DNA of 64,000 bases from Gnetum montanum (taxonomy: Eukaryota > Streptophyta > Gnetopsida > Gnetales > Gnetaceae): contig MNCI01014254.1 in NCBI GenBank assembly GCA_015680685.1, forward strand, positions 11,366 through 75,365, written 5' to 3'. A program made the translations under genes and the position numbers. Position 1 is the stretch's first letter. Every line of letters starts with the position of its first letter. Below the pieces are notes generated by a model. It was not told the origin of the DNA and did no database searches. It saw nothing but the letters and a program-made list of their open reading frames with translations. This document shows positions 34,961 to 46,031 of this stretch, in pieces.

Positions 34961-35199
34961 AAATCTCTTGGAAACCAAAATACCAATCCTTTTGTTAGAG
35001 TGATTGAGCTAGGACTTGGTGGTTATTTGATGAATGAAGTTATGGGCAAAACTCTAGGCATATACCCAATATTATGAAGCTTTTAGGGATTGTGAAAAGA
35101 TGTATGCAGATACTTTACCATACCACCAACATGATGGAAGAACTTTTCTTTTCAGCAACCCACCACCATTAGAAAATGATAAGGACATAAGTGAGATTA

Positions 35200-35720
35200 A
35201 AACTAATAAAATATTATAAGATGAGCCAAATTTTGATGATGATCATTGTTACCTTGATTAGTGGGCTGACTTTTGAGATTTAATGAACTTAAACACTTGA
35301 ATACTAAGGGTGGATGATGCCTCTTTTTAAGAAAGGATGTGTAGTAGGAATAATGCTTATACCTCCTAGAAAATCTCCTATCCTTATAGCCATCAATTTC
35401 ACATAACCTATGACTAACAACATGGTTGAATATGAAGCACTTATACATAGGATCAAATTAGCTCAATACTACAACTTATCCAAACTTAAAATCTATAATG
35501 ACTTCCAAGTAACAGTAAACTAAGTCAATGGAACCTTTGATGATAAAGATGTCATCATGAAAGCATATAAAGCTTACATTCTTGAACTTTTTAAAGATTT
35601 TGAACACGTAACCATTGAACATATACCTAGAGAAGAAAATTATGTTCCTGATGCACTAGCCAAAATGGCTACGACTTTAGATGTCCCATTTAAACACAAT
35701 GCTTGGGATTTAGACATTAT
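35200..35720 (+). pseudogene. Extra (archaeal/plant-type) RNase H located before RT in element B
   Basis: Motifs in order are GIMLIPPRKSPILIAINFT, NNMVEYEALIHRIKLAQYYN (catalytic E), LSKLKIYNDFQVTVN (catalytic D where 'GDSQLVV' is usual), YILELFKDFEHVTIEHIPRE and ENYVPDALAKMATTL (final D). This is the archaea-like RNase H known as a second RNase H in Tat/Ogre-type plant gypsy elements. It lies upstream of RT here, not after the gypsy RNase H. Stops near the start. Confidence 0.7.
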
Positions 35721-36029
35721 TAATAAAAAAGTGAAATCCTATTCTATCCCTAATAATGTATTTTTTTTCAAGTGTTTGATGATGATGATCATGTTTTTAA
35801 ATTTCTATTTTCTAAAGGAGAATTTAGTAATCAAAGAGGTATATCAAAGGATGTTGTGTTCTTAAACAAAATATCTCTTGAAATAGCAGTTAGGGAAGCA
35901 TTATTTGATGACTTGCAAAATAATATAGTAGACTTATCTAACAATACTAATTAGAAAAGGTTAGCTAATACTAAAACAATTTAGGTTTAAAAGAAAGGAA
36001 GATAATACCTTGTTAAAATAGGAGTTTTT

Positions 36030-36900
36030 TTACATCTAGATGAAAGAAAAAGCTTGGTTGAATTACTACATGAGTTTAATGATGTTCTAGCTTGGATGTA
36101 CGAAGACCTTAGAACTATCAATCCATTAGTGATTACACATACAATTCCCCTTAGGTTAGAAACAAAACCATTTAGGTAAAAACTCAAACCTATAAATCCA
36201 AAGATTGAAGCTCTCATGAAAGCAGAAATCAACAAGCTCCTAGAATCCAAAATTATTTACCCAGTAAGACACTCCAATTGGATATCAAACTTAGTTTCCA
36301 TTAGGAAATGAATTGGGAAATTAAGGTTATGTATTGATTTAATATTTCTTGGATAAATGATAATTATCCACTCCCTCTTATGGAGTAGCTATTACAAATC
36401 ATGAATAATGCACAAGTGTATTCCTTTTTAAATGGGTATTCAAGATATAATCAAATTTTAGTAAATAAGAAAGATTAGTATGAGATGACTTTTATGACAA
36501 AATGGAGAACTTTTCAATTTGCTAAAATTCCATTTGCCCTCATAAATGCTAGCTCTACCTTTCAAAGAGCTATGGACAAAACTTTTGAGGGGCTAATTAG
36601 GAAGTGCATTATTATCTACCTAGCTGACTTAATCATCTTCTTCAAAGATTAGGATATGCACCTTAGAGACCTTAGAAACATTTTTATAAGATGTAGGTGA
36701 TTTGGCATCATCTTGAATGCAAAGAAATCTATCTTTAGAGTTTAGATTAGTAAATTTCTAGGCCATGTAGTGACTAAAGAAGGGATTGCAATTGATCTTG
36801 AGAGGGTGAACACAATTATAGAAGTATTTTACCCTTTATCCAAGACTAATCTAAGGGCTTTCTTTGGAAAAATTAACTTCATTAGATGATTTATCCCTAT
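36030..36900 (+). pseudogene. Element B reverse transcriptase
   Basis: The N-terminal lead reads LDERKSLVELLHEFNDVLAW and MYEDLRTINPLVITHTIPL. RT motifs follow in shifting frames: EINKLLESKIIYPVRHSNW, KLRLCIDL, FAKIPFALINASSTFQRAMD and the catalytic box IIYLADLIIFF (YLDDI has become YLADL). Then come FLGHVVTKEGIAIDLERV and NLRAFFGKINFIR. Multiple stops and frameshifts. The loss of a catalytic aspartate rules out activity. Confidence 0.85.
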
Positions 36901-37360
36901 CTATGCTAAATTAGTCAAACCATTAAATGAGATGCTTAAGAAAGATAATAATATGCATTGGATAGAAAATATAAAGAATGCTTTCCTTGTTATTAAAGAG
37001 GCCATTATAGATGCCCCTATCCTAGCTTCTCCTTGGTATGAAAATGATTTCCACTTATATGCTTTTTCTAGTGACATTATTGTTGCTACAATCTTAACCC
37101 AAGATGTAGTCAACCAAGGTGAGAGAATCATAGCTTTCATGTCTATGCCTTTAAAGAACATAGAATTAAAATACTTGATCATAGAGAAGAAATTTTATGC
37201 TATAATAAAATCCTTGATGAAATTTCGCTACTACCTATTAAACACAAAGGTCTTTTTCATTGTCACTGACTTGGCCACCATTGCTTTAGCTAAATTACAA
37301 GATCCTAGCGAAAAACATGCTAAATGGATTATGAAGTTACAAGAATACAACAGTTAATGG
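36901..37360 (+). pseudogene. Element B gypsy-type RNase H
   Basis: The open frame 36932-37354 contains WIENIKNAFLVIKEAIIDAP, ILASPWYENDFHLYAFSSD, IELKYLIIEKKFYAIIKSLM and KFRYYLLNTKVFFIVTDLAT, ending KWIMKLQEYNS. This is the standard RNase H order after RT ('Y....KE..A.....KFR.YL......D'). Least broken part of this pol. Confidence 0.85.
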
Positions 37361-37739
37361 AAGGTAGCTAACTTAGTTAGAGGAATTGGTCTAGCCAAGC
37401 TAATTACCAAAGCCTCAACTTTACAAAGTTGTGATGCACCCAAAGATAAAGAATCATTTCCTCTTCACATATTATCCATTAATGAGAAAAGTAATATCCC
37501 ATTTTCTTCCAATCAATTGTATGATCCATGGTATGGTGATATTAAATTTTATTTAACCTTCCACCATTGTTCCTCAATGTTACCTAAATATAAGAGAAAG
37601 CTTTTAATATCAAAATGTTTGAAATTCACTTTGATAAGTGGTAAACTATTTAGAAAGAATTTCCAAGGGATATACCTTAAATGCTTAGATCAAGAATAGG
37701 CTAACAATGCTCTAAAATAGCTTCACAAGTAAGGACATA

Positions 37740-38367
37740 CAGGTTACCGCTCATTAGTTCATAAAATCATGAGGGTTGGTTATTATTGGCCTACTATGAT
37801 CAATGATGCTCACAACCTAGTTAGAACTTGTGTCCAATGTCAAATATTTAAGGGTAAAGACCCCAAGAGTTCAACCCCTCTAAAACCTATAATAGAAACT
37901 AGACCACTTGCACAATGGGCTTTAGATTTTATTGAAGTGATCAATCCTTTTTCTACTACCCTATACAAATTTATCTTAATAGCTACTAATTACTGTACAT
38001 GTTGGTTAGAAGGGAAAGCAAATAAAACTTCATCATCTCATGAAGTTGTCAACTTCTTAGAAAGAAATATAATATCAAGGTATGATGATATCCTTACACT
38101 TTAGTAGTCGACAACAAACCCACCTTCATCTCCATAGAGTTTACAAATTAGGCTAGAGATCATAACATCATTATCAAGGTGGTAACTGAATATTAACCAT
38201 AGGGTAATGGTTTGGATGAGTCCAAAAATATTATATTAGATGGGATTAAGAAAATGATAGCCCAAAACCCACAAACTTGGCATGAATAGCTAAAATGGGC
38301 GGTTTGGGTAGAGAGGATTCATTATAAAGAATCAATCAAGACTACACCATACGATTTAGTGTACAAA
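37740..38367 (+). pseudogene. Element B integrase, part 1 (interrupted by element C)
   Basis: The zinc-binding part GHTGYRSLVHKIMRVGYYWP with ARTCVQCQ-like RTCVQCQIFKGKD lies at 37735-37860. The core LAQWALDFIEVINPFSTTLY (D retained) and KFILIATNYCTCWLEGKAN follow, then SSHEVVNFLERNIISRYDD. After stops the sequence runs TTPYDLVYK and is cut at 38367 by the nested element. The frame resumes at 53728 with EPILPI. Confidence 0.85.
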
Positions 38368-38955
38368 TGATGAATCATGATTTGCTAGGCCCCAATATCT
38401 TGTACAAGATATCATGTATGTGATATCATAGCTTGGATCATGTGGTAGCCTATAAATATAGCATTTAGCCACACAGTGAAGGAGTCTTTTGGTAAGTCTT
38501 TGGGTCATGTCTCTTTGTCAAATTTTAGATAGTTTTCAATTCTTTTTCCAAGTGCATGCCCACAGTGTGATGCATGTAATTGTATGGAACCTTTTTTTGA
38601 GTGTGACATAAATGGACACACACACAATCAAAAATAAAGATCAAGATTGCTCCATCATTGTAGCATTCACTTAGCATTTATTTTCTTTAATTGTTAATTA
38701 CTTATTGTTGTTTTCCTAGATAATATTTCCTTCATTGTCATTTACACTTCTTGTTCTTAATGTAGAATGACTACATCTTAATCAAGAACATTTCAGTGTA
38801 ACTATTTCATAACCCAATAGCATATCAAGTAGTGCTTCAAGTGATGTGTGCTTGATAATCCCAGAAGTAGTACATGAAGTCCAAGATTCATACAAATGAT
38901 TAAGGATGGATGCTCATCACAATTAGGCTAGCTTAGATTTTATTTCTTATCNCAT
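38368..38955 (+). repeat. Truncated 5' LTR of element C
   Basis: Colinear with 52878-53465 (shared GATATCATAG, GTGAAGGAGTCTTTT, GTGTGATGC, AGTAGTGCTTCAAGTGATG). The final ~270 bases of the LTR and the start of the leader are deleted. The sequence has an ambiguous base at 38952, so the exact deletion end is uncertain. Confidence 0.8.
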
Positions 38956-39009
38956 TAGCGATATATCTTTAAAACAAAAAAATTAAATTCAATTGAGTCA
39001 CACAATTCA

Positions 39010-39554
39010 TGACAATCTCTCTCTCATAAGATAATGACAATGCAACATCTAGCAACGTAATTCATTGGAGAACCAATGAAATTTATGATGAAGAAGAAGT
39101 TTGGAGTACTCAATCTTATACAAGAGTTTCATATGTTTATAGATGACCCAACGATACTCAAGGACTTTTGTCATCCAACTTAGACATCCCTAGTGAAGAT
39201 AGGACATCTCCTAAAATGAGGGGGCCCATAAGGCCTAGGACCTTCTCAATGGTTAGCAAGAGTACATTAGGGAATGATTGGGAGACTTACAAAAGTTATG
39301 ATGAGTCTTTCAATTCCCTCTCTTCTTCTGCTCTTTCAATGTTACGTTGTGGCACAGATGACTATTCCTTAAGGGATCAACGTAGAAATAAAAATTGAAC
39401 CCACAGGAAAAATCAAGAACGCCAACATGAACATAGACAACATCATTCCAACTCATGAACTCATAACTTATTTAGTGATGATGAACCCCTACTAGCCACT
39501 AAGAGCCTAATGCAGATAACAAATTCTATTAAGATACCCCATAGGCATCGTAAG
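39010..39554 (+). pseudogene. Element C gag, first part
   Basis: Translation near 39050 (FIGEPMKFMMKKKFGVLN in one frame, VIHWRTNEIYDEEEVWSTQ in another) corresponds to the D gag start (KVHWRTNKLYDDEDWSTQ, 40545-40600). The open frame 39168-39395 and later SDDEPLLATKSLMQITNS match D's DDDEPLLATTSLHKYKRL. It is cut at 39554 by insertion of element D. Confidence 0.7.
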
Positions 39555-40359
39555 TGATGAGTCATGAATTTGTTGGCTGTGATATCTCTACCATGATATC
39601 ACAGCTGTGATATCGCATGCACGATATCGTGGCCTACCTCAATTTCTATAAATAAGAGGTGGCTTTCCCACTCTAGGCATCCAGTTTTAGTTCCTTAGCT
39701 AGACTCTTGCAGTTTTTCCATTCTAGAGTTAGCCCGTAGTGTGGTGATTGTAATTGTATGGCATCCTTTATTCGAGTGTGATGTACTTGGACATGCACAT
39801 GACTAGCAATAAAGATCCAGATTACTTCATAATTGTAGCATTCACTTAGATTAGATTAATTATTTAATTTTTATTTACTACTTTCCTAGTTAATATCCTC
39901 TCACCCTTATCTCATGTTAAAACGTGGAATGAGTACAACTTGATTACGAGCATTTAAGTGTGACTACTTGGTAACCCAGTAGTGTACCTAGGATCTGCGC
40001 TTGGTAATCCCAGTGGTAGTCATACACGAAGTCCAAGATGTGTACAAATAATCAAGGAACATATGCTCATCGCACTTCGGCTAGATTAGATTCTCTCACC
40101 CTTCTCTCTTAGCTTAGTAATTATTACTTTCCATTGTCTTCAGGAGTAGTTTTAGATTAGAAACCACATCATACACCTCACTCTGGACTAAATCATATGT
40201 GATAAATATAATACTAGTCAAGGTGGGAAGACAGCAAACTGCAACCTAAGGCTAACTATCTAGGTGCGACAACTACTCTGTCTGTGGAGTTCAACCAGAT
40301 CATGTGTGAAAATGCTCATATTCGTATGGTTGAGTGTAGGGGTACCTTGTCACTCATCA
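39555..40359 (+). repeat. 5' LTR of element D
   Basis: 805 bases. U3 carries GATATC palindromic words (39580-39635), a TATA box TATAAATAAG at about 39647, and a polyadenylation-type AATAAAG near 39810. Shares its R/U5 with 45116-46031 and with the LTR at 1-981. Confidence 0.9.
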
Positions 40360-40360
40360 T

Positions 40361-40378
40361 TGGCACCGTTGCCAAGGA
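40361..40378 (+). promoter_or_regulatory. Primer binding site of element D (tRNA-Asp type)
   Basis: TGGCACCGTTGCCAAGGA begins two bases after the LTR end and differs from the tRNA-Asp complement TGGCGCCGTTGCCGGGGA by three G-to-A changes, typical of methylated-C decay on the other strand. Confidence 0.85.
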
Positions 40379-40502
40379 TGGTGCTAGTTATCTAGATTAG
40401 TTATATCATACAAGGTCGTTGTAAAGGAATTAAAGATATATATTTTAGAAAGAAATAATTATAAAGAAAATCACACGTAAATTCACACACAACTTCACAA
40501 CC

Positions 40503-41340
40503 ATGGCTCTCCTACAAGACTATAACAATGCCACACTTAGTGAGAAAGTTCATTGGAGAACCAACAAACTATATGACGATGAAGATTGGAGTACACAACC
40601 TGAAGTGGGGATTTCTTATAAACATGAACGAAAGCAACGCCATCCCAACACACAAAAGAATAACTTACCCGATGACGATGAACCCCTATTGGCCACTACA
40701 AGCCTACACAAATACAAGAGGCTATTCGAATCTCACATAGGCATCGTAAAGAGAGCCGTCTACCTAGGCTCAATTTAAACAACTTCCCTACTTTTTCAGG
40801 AGGCTATGACTTAGATCTGCATCAACATTTACAAGCCTTCTATGATGCCTGCGCATGGAACAACATTGATAATGGTTGGCAAAAACTTAAGCTCTTTCCT
40901 ATGACACTCGTTGNTGAACCCTTGGACATGGCCTTAGAAAGATATTATGCAATGTTAAACAACTGTCCAAGCCATGGGTTTTTCGAGGAAAGGCTAATGT
41001 ACCATATCATTGATGGGCTTTGTGATGCAACAAGAGAGACCTTAGGGATGTATGCCCAAGGTCAACTATATGAACTACAAACCCATCAAGTCCAAGAGCT
41101 TATTAAGCGGGTAGCAAAAGAAGAAGGAGAAATGGCTAGATGGGAGAGTGTTGAAAAACATCAATGGGACCAAAATCTCAACTTAACAATGGTTCATGAT
41201 CATAAAAAGAAGAAATCAACCAATCTCAAGGTTAAAACATCATCTTTGCCAACACAACAAACATTAGAAGAAGTAAGATGTTGGGATAGACATATCAAAA
41301 GTGTGGAGAATATATCAATATTATTGGAGATAGAGTTTTG
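40503..41340 (+). pseudogene. Element D gag
   Basis: The ATG at 40503 follows an A-rich leader. The opening frame (91 residues) has KVHWRTNKLYDDEDWSTQPE and DDDEPLLATTSLHKYKRL. After a frameshift near 40780 (FSGGYDLDLHQHLQAFYDAC, NGWQKLKLFPMTLV) the core is open at 40925-41338: LERYYAMLNNCPSHGFFEER, HIIDGLCDATRETLGMYAQG and VQELIKRVAKEEGEMARWES. An N at 40914 is an assembly ambiguity. Compared with element E, a block between residues ~200 and 230 (LELKSI... E/LFNE) is missing here, but it remains in C at 46230-46290. It is only lightly broken. Confidence 0.8.
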
Positions 41341-41399
41341 ATAACCTAAGAAGTAGGAAAAAATAGTAGACAATAGGAAAGAATGGATAAGAAAAATAA

Positions 41400-42309
41400 G
41401 AGCTCAACTACCAATCATACGTATGAATGAAACAGGTGCCTGTATGATCACCCCAAGGGCCACTTCCCAATATTGTTACATTTACATGAGCATTGAGGAA
41501 ACATGTTACATCCAGAGTTCATACAGAGATACTGTGTTTGATCACAGTCGCAACAGGCCCATGTCGTGGGGGAGACCACCACTAGACTGGAGACACCCTT
41601 CATATCATCCGAATCCAAATGCCTATCTTGACCAACATCCTATTTCTCCAATTGGACCAACACACTTTATCTCATCACAATACCATTCTCCTCAATACTA
41701 TCAATCCATACCTTTAACACAACGACCACCTTGTGCACCCTATCCTCCTCCTAACTTTAAACATTCTCATTTTTTCCCTCCTTCTACATCGCCAACAACT
41801 ATTCCTAAGATGTCTACACCATAGCAACAACCCATGAATGTTACTTGTGCTACTACTTCCAACAGTAGTGAGAGACCTCAACAACATCGAAGACGTCCCT
41901 TCTTTAGAAATTATCCTAAGAAGGAACAACACAAGTCTGAGGCCACTACATCCTCCAACTCAGCACAAGTCCAACCCTGTGGTGCACCCTTATCTTCAAA
42001 CCTAACACATCATGTAACTTCATCAGGGCCACCAACTCATACTCCAACAACAATACAGCCTAATGAACACTCATCTAGATCCTTGCACACCATCTAACCA
42101 TCCCAAATATCATAGTGGGTCAACTCATTATCTAGGAACTACATCATACAAATTTCCTCACTATGCTCATTATAATCAAGTGTGTGAACCCCAATGGGGT
42201 AAGTATGACCAGGCTCCAATACTTCCAACATGTAAGGATCCTCATCTTCCATTTATTAATCATTGCCAAGCTCAACTGCTTAGTTATGGGGGATACCCCC
42301 CATTCCAAT
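41400..42309 (+). pseudogene. Pro/His/Tyr-rich region after gag in element D
   Basis: The frame at 41423-41821 starts with a short conserved segment (YIYMSIEETCYIQSSYRDTV) and becomes rich in P, S, Y, H and Q (WGRPPLDWRHPSYHPNPNAY, SQYHSPQYYQSIPLTQRPPC). Next come RPQQHRRRPFFRNYPKKEQH (basic) and a tail VCEPQWGKYDQAPILPTCKD ending YGGYPPFQ. Element C has the same order (46880-47856). It occupies the position where protease would begin in element E, and no protease motif is visible. Function unknown; it could be an RNA-binding or assembly extension of Gag. Confidence 0.6.
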
Positions 42310-43600
42310 AACAAGTAGGATTAATAACCAATTTCTATTTTCTTTAATTTTACAACTTTTTGTTTTCCAGTTTTTCATTTTTCAACTTCTTGTTTTATCT
42401 TTTTGTCTTTTTTTCTTTTTATCTAAGTAATCTCATCTATGAATAAAACACTCATGTGGATCATTGGTTGAGGTGTGTTCTATATTATTAAGTCTCGAGT
42501 GATCAATTATGTGGATAGTGAGCCCATTACACCCACTCATCCATTCCACAAATAAGACGTTCTTTTCGAGGGTATAGTGATATTCTTGACATTCTAAAAG
42601 CTTAAAATTAATTTTGTGTTCATTGTACCCAGAATGAAGAAGGATGGACAAAGAGGGAATGATTAGGGTGTGTCATCAAGAGAACTTGCAGATTCTCTTT
42701 GGTGACGTCTATGGGAGTTATCATGCAACATGTTTGTACTAAGATCCTTGTAGATCTAATGAAAAATGGGAGTAAGAGTAATCAAAAGGACACTCAAAAA
42801 TCAAATGTTGTTCTAGGGTGTCCCACTAGAAATACATGCATCTATGCCTTAAGGTTGGCAGCTTCTCTGGATTCAACAATTTAAAAAAAAAAGAGAAAAA
42901 GAAGAAAAACAAAGTGCCACAAAATAAAAATCACTCCTCCCTTGAATAAAATGCCAAGTGATCGTACACCTTGTTGTTATGGTATTCCCCTAGTTGTTCA
43001 TCATGGGATGAAACAATGCAATGTCACTAATTAGAAGGATGGACTTGGTCCTGATCTTGGAATGATGGGTAAATGACACATTAATCATGTTTTTCACATA
43101 GGATTCATTATGCCCTAGGTTAGTTACCTCATGTCCCAATCTCTACGATCCCTTCTATACTTCATCTCATCTCACTATTAGTGTAATTGTAGCTCATGTC
43201 ATGTGTAACATAGAATTCTTACCTCATTCCGATGATATTTACATGTGCGTGTTTTGTGGAGTTAGTGTGGGTTACACAAGGGCATTATAGGTTAGAACCT
43301 ACCGTGGGGAGGACCCACTTGTGTAATCTTTTGTAATTCTCACTTATGACATCACTCACACACATCATTTCTTACCCTTAGCATATTTTCAAATGATTTT
43401 CTTTCCCTACTACTATCCCTCTGAATAATCACATTCCTGTGTACCATTACATGATCTTTTTCTTTACTACCCAAGGTCCTTCTTGATAAAACTGACAGAT
43501 CATTATTCATGCCTTCCAAACCATCTAATTACCCTAGAATCCTTTAACAATCATCTAGATGTCCTTAGTTTACATTTTTTAATTTCAAAAGAAATATTAA
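42310..43600. other. Non-coding spacer of element D
   Basis: It starts with a T-rich stretch (TTTTACAACTTTTTGTTTTC type) also present in C at 47885. Much of it aligns with C 47861-49300 (for example GAGTGATCAATTATGTGGATA versus AAGTGACTAATTATATGGACA). No coding motif. It replaces the pol interval of element E. Confidence 0.6.
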
Positions 43601-43629
43601 AATTCGGTACATTTTCTAAGTGCCCTAAC

Positions 43630-43700
43630 TTTGATGAAAATATATATACATGATCCCCCTGTGCTAATCAACATCATTTGCAATTGTTCACACAGGGGAA
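43630..43700 (+). promoter_or_regulatory. Internal promoter candidate upstream of ORF3 in element D
   Basis: TATATATACATGATCCCCCT (from 43641) matches C (TATATATATGAGGCCCCC, 49388) and E (TATAAATATGTGTGACCCCC, 24369). A stem CCCCTGTG (43656-43663) with CACAGGGG (43691-43698) follows. The palindromic words present in C and E upstream of the TATA box are missing in D. Confidence 0.45.
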
Positions 43701-44140
43701 GTTTTTCAACTCCTCTCTATAGCTCGCGATTGCCCATCCCTTACTTTCATATCCATAACTCGCTTGCTGGTACTCCGATTTTCATTCTGTTTGAACCTAC
43801 TTGAACTCAGAGTGTTCAGCTTAGTCATGGGAGAGGGACACATGCCAAATAGTGTATAAATTTTTTGTAGCGCATAAATTTTTTGAAATTTTTGAAATTC
43901 ATCATTGCCCAAAGGACATATTTAAGGTTAATTAGTTGTAAAATTAAGAATATAATGTGTCAAAAATAATTTCATGCCCTTAGCTATACCAAAAAATTAA
44001 ATTTGGAAACCACCTAAGCAAAGAGGGCTCAACATTATAATCTTTCAGGGGCATGTTCTTCCAATAATTAACATCACATGGAAATAAAGTAAATCTATTA
44101 AGGCAAGTAGTATGGGATAACCTAACTTTGGTAACAACCT

Positions 44141-44169
44141 TACTAACGATTGGTCCCGTGTGATTGCAG
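44141..44169 (+). other. Branch point and 3' splice site before ORF3 of element D
   Basis: TACTAAC (44141-44147) is followed by a short tract and GATTGCAG ending at 44169, directly before ATGGCCCC. Element C has TACTAAC (49881-49887) and GATTACAG at the same spacing. The matching donor in D is not clear. Confidence 0.5.
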
Positions 44170-45010
44170 ATGGCCCCGAAACATGGACAACAAGAAGGTC
44201 CTGCTCAAGGTGTGATCAAACAACCTTGGAGAGGTGAAGGACAAGTTCCTACCAAAAAACATGTAGAGTAGGAGGAAAAATCATTTAGTATCCACTAAGA
44301 AGACCTTGCTGCTGTACAATCAAGGTAGGCAGAAGGAGCTGTTGTAGTGCCTAAATAGGGACAACATCTCATATTACCCCAAGATTGTTTTCAGGCCATC
44401 CATGAGAAGTCCACATTCGCTGTGGTGATTTTAGAATTGAACTTTGAATATTTTGTAAAGTTCGCTCCAAAGGCCATTAGGGATCACTCAAAGGATCCCC
44501 ATTATGGCCTACCCTCTCTAAAAGTGGTGCTTGGTACCTAGAAGATATTTACCAATTTTGGCACAATAGGGAGAAGGCACCATGGTTAAAAATTATGGTG
44601 TGACTATTGATTTCTCTATTCAAGCCATTTCGGAAGTATTAAACCTTCTGAATACAGGGCCAAAGGTTTCTCAGAACCAACTAGACACTTTTAGGACCAA
44701 GCAACTAAACAAAATATTGATAGAGAATAAAAGGGTGGTGGAAGAAAAAGAGAAGGCTGACTGGGATGCCTCTATGGCACAAGCACAAACTTACATATGA
44801 CCCAAGGCACTCAAGATCTTATAAGAGGAAAATCTCTAGGCCATGCTTCAACTCCATCAAATCCCAAGACCTGGAGCATAAGAAAAGGGAAAGAAACCTA
44901 TGGAGGAGCCACCACCACCAGGAACTACATGAGTTCCACCAATTTTGTAATCATAGGATTTTCTTTTGTGTTGTGTCTCAATTTTGTTCTCACTCCACAC
45001 TGTAGCATGA
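44170..45010 (+). pseudogene. Element D ORF3, internally deleted
   Basis: It starts MAPKHGQQEGPAQGVIKQPW, matching MAPKQGQ.EGPSQGAAKYSR of C. IFTNFGTIGRRHH-type text and the frame 44582-44797 (NYGVTIDFSIQAISEVLNLL, NTGPKVSQNQLDTFRTKQLN, KVVEEKEKADWDASMAQAQT) match C's ILVDFSTNATTEVLNL, then jump to C's coiled-coil part near 51640-51730. The FPCLI block and about 1.2 kb are therefore deleted in D. The 3' end (RSHHHQELHEFHQFC frame) matches C near 52670. Confidence 0.65.
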
Positions 45011-45115
45011 ATCCATTCTAGTTAGTCAATAAATCCCATACCTATCCACTGTGTAATCAATGGAGCTTGTTCTCTCTGTAAATCGAGGATGAGTTTTCAT
45101 TCAGTCATGCGGGTA

Positions 45116-46031
45116 TGATGAGTCATGAATTTGCTAGCTGTGATATCGTTGCTGTGATATCGCTATCGTTATATTACAACTATAATATCACATGGGCTAC
45201 GATATTGCATACAGCAGCAATATCACATTAGCTACGATATCATGTACACAATATCGTAGCCGCAATATTGCATCAACCGCAATATCACATACACGATATC
45301 ATAGCCTGCCTCAATGTCTATAAATAAGAGGTGGCTTTCCCACTCTAGGCATCCAGTTTTAGTTCCTTAGCTAGACTCTTGCAGGTTTTCCATTGCAGAG
45401 TTAGGGCATAGTGTGGTGATTGTAATTGTACAACATCCTTTATTCGAGTGTGACGTACTTGGACACGCACATGACCAGCAATAAAGATCGAGATTACTTC
45501 ATCATTGCAGCATTCACTTAGATTAGATTAATTATTTAATTGTTATTTACTACTTTCCTAGTTAATATCCTCTCACCCTTATCTAATGTTAAAATGTGGA
45601 ATGAGTACGACTTGATTATGAGCATTTAAGTGTGACTACTTGGTAACCTAGCAACATACCTAGGATCTGTGCTTGGTAATCCCAGTGGTAGTCACGCATG
45701 AAGTCCAAGATATGTACAGATAATCAAGGAACGGATGCTCATCGCACTTAGGCTAGATTAGATTCTCTCACCCTTCTCTCTTAGCTTAGTAATTATTACT
45801 TTCCATTGTCTTCAAGAGTAGCATTAGATTAGAAACCACATCATACACCTCACTCTGGACTAAACCATATGTGACAAATATAATACTAGTCCAAGTGGAA
45901 AGACAGCAAACTACGACCTAAGGCTAACTGTCTAGGTACCACAACTAGTCCGTCTGTGGAGTTCAACTAGATCGTGTGTGAAAACGCTCGTATTCATATG
46001 GTTGAGTGTAGGGGTACCTCGCCACTCATCA
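45116..46031 (+). repeat. 3' LTR of element D with expanded palindromic U3
   Basis: 916 bases, colinear with 39555-40359 except for about 110 extra U3 bases (45135-45305) made of repeated ATATCAC, CGATATC and GCAATAT words. Preceded by TCATGCGGGTA, the same context as before the C (TCATGAGGGTA) and E (TCATGGGGGTA) 3' LTRs. Confidence 0.9.

Larger units (their letters stand above)
39555..46031 (+). mobile_element. Element D: pol-less gypsy-type element nested in element C
   Basis: It starts TGATGAGTCATG and ends CGCCACTCATCA, with terminal inverted TGATGAGT/ACTCATCA. The flanks are GTAAG (39550-39554) and GCAAG (46032-46036), a target duplication with one change. The 5' LTR is 39555-40359, the primer site starts at 40361 and the 3' LTR is 45116-46031. 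Between them are gag, a Pro-rich region, a non-coding spacer with internal promoter, and ORF3. No enzymatic domain is present in 4.8 kb of internal sequence. It is the youngest of the three nested elements by position. Confidence 0.9.
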
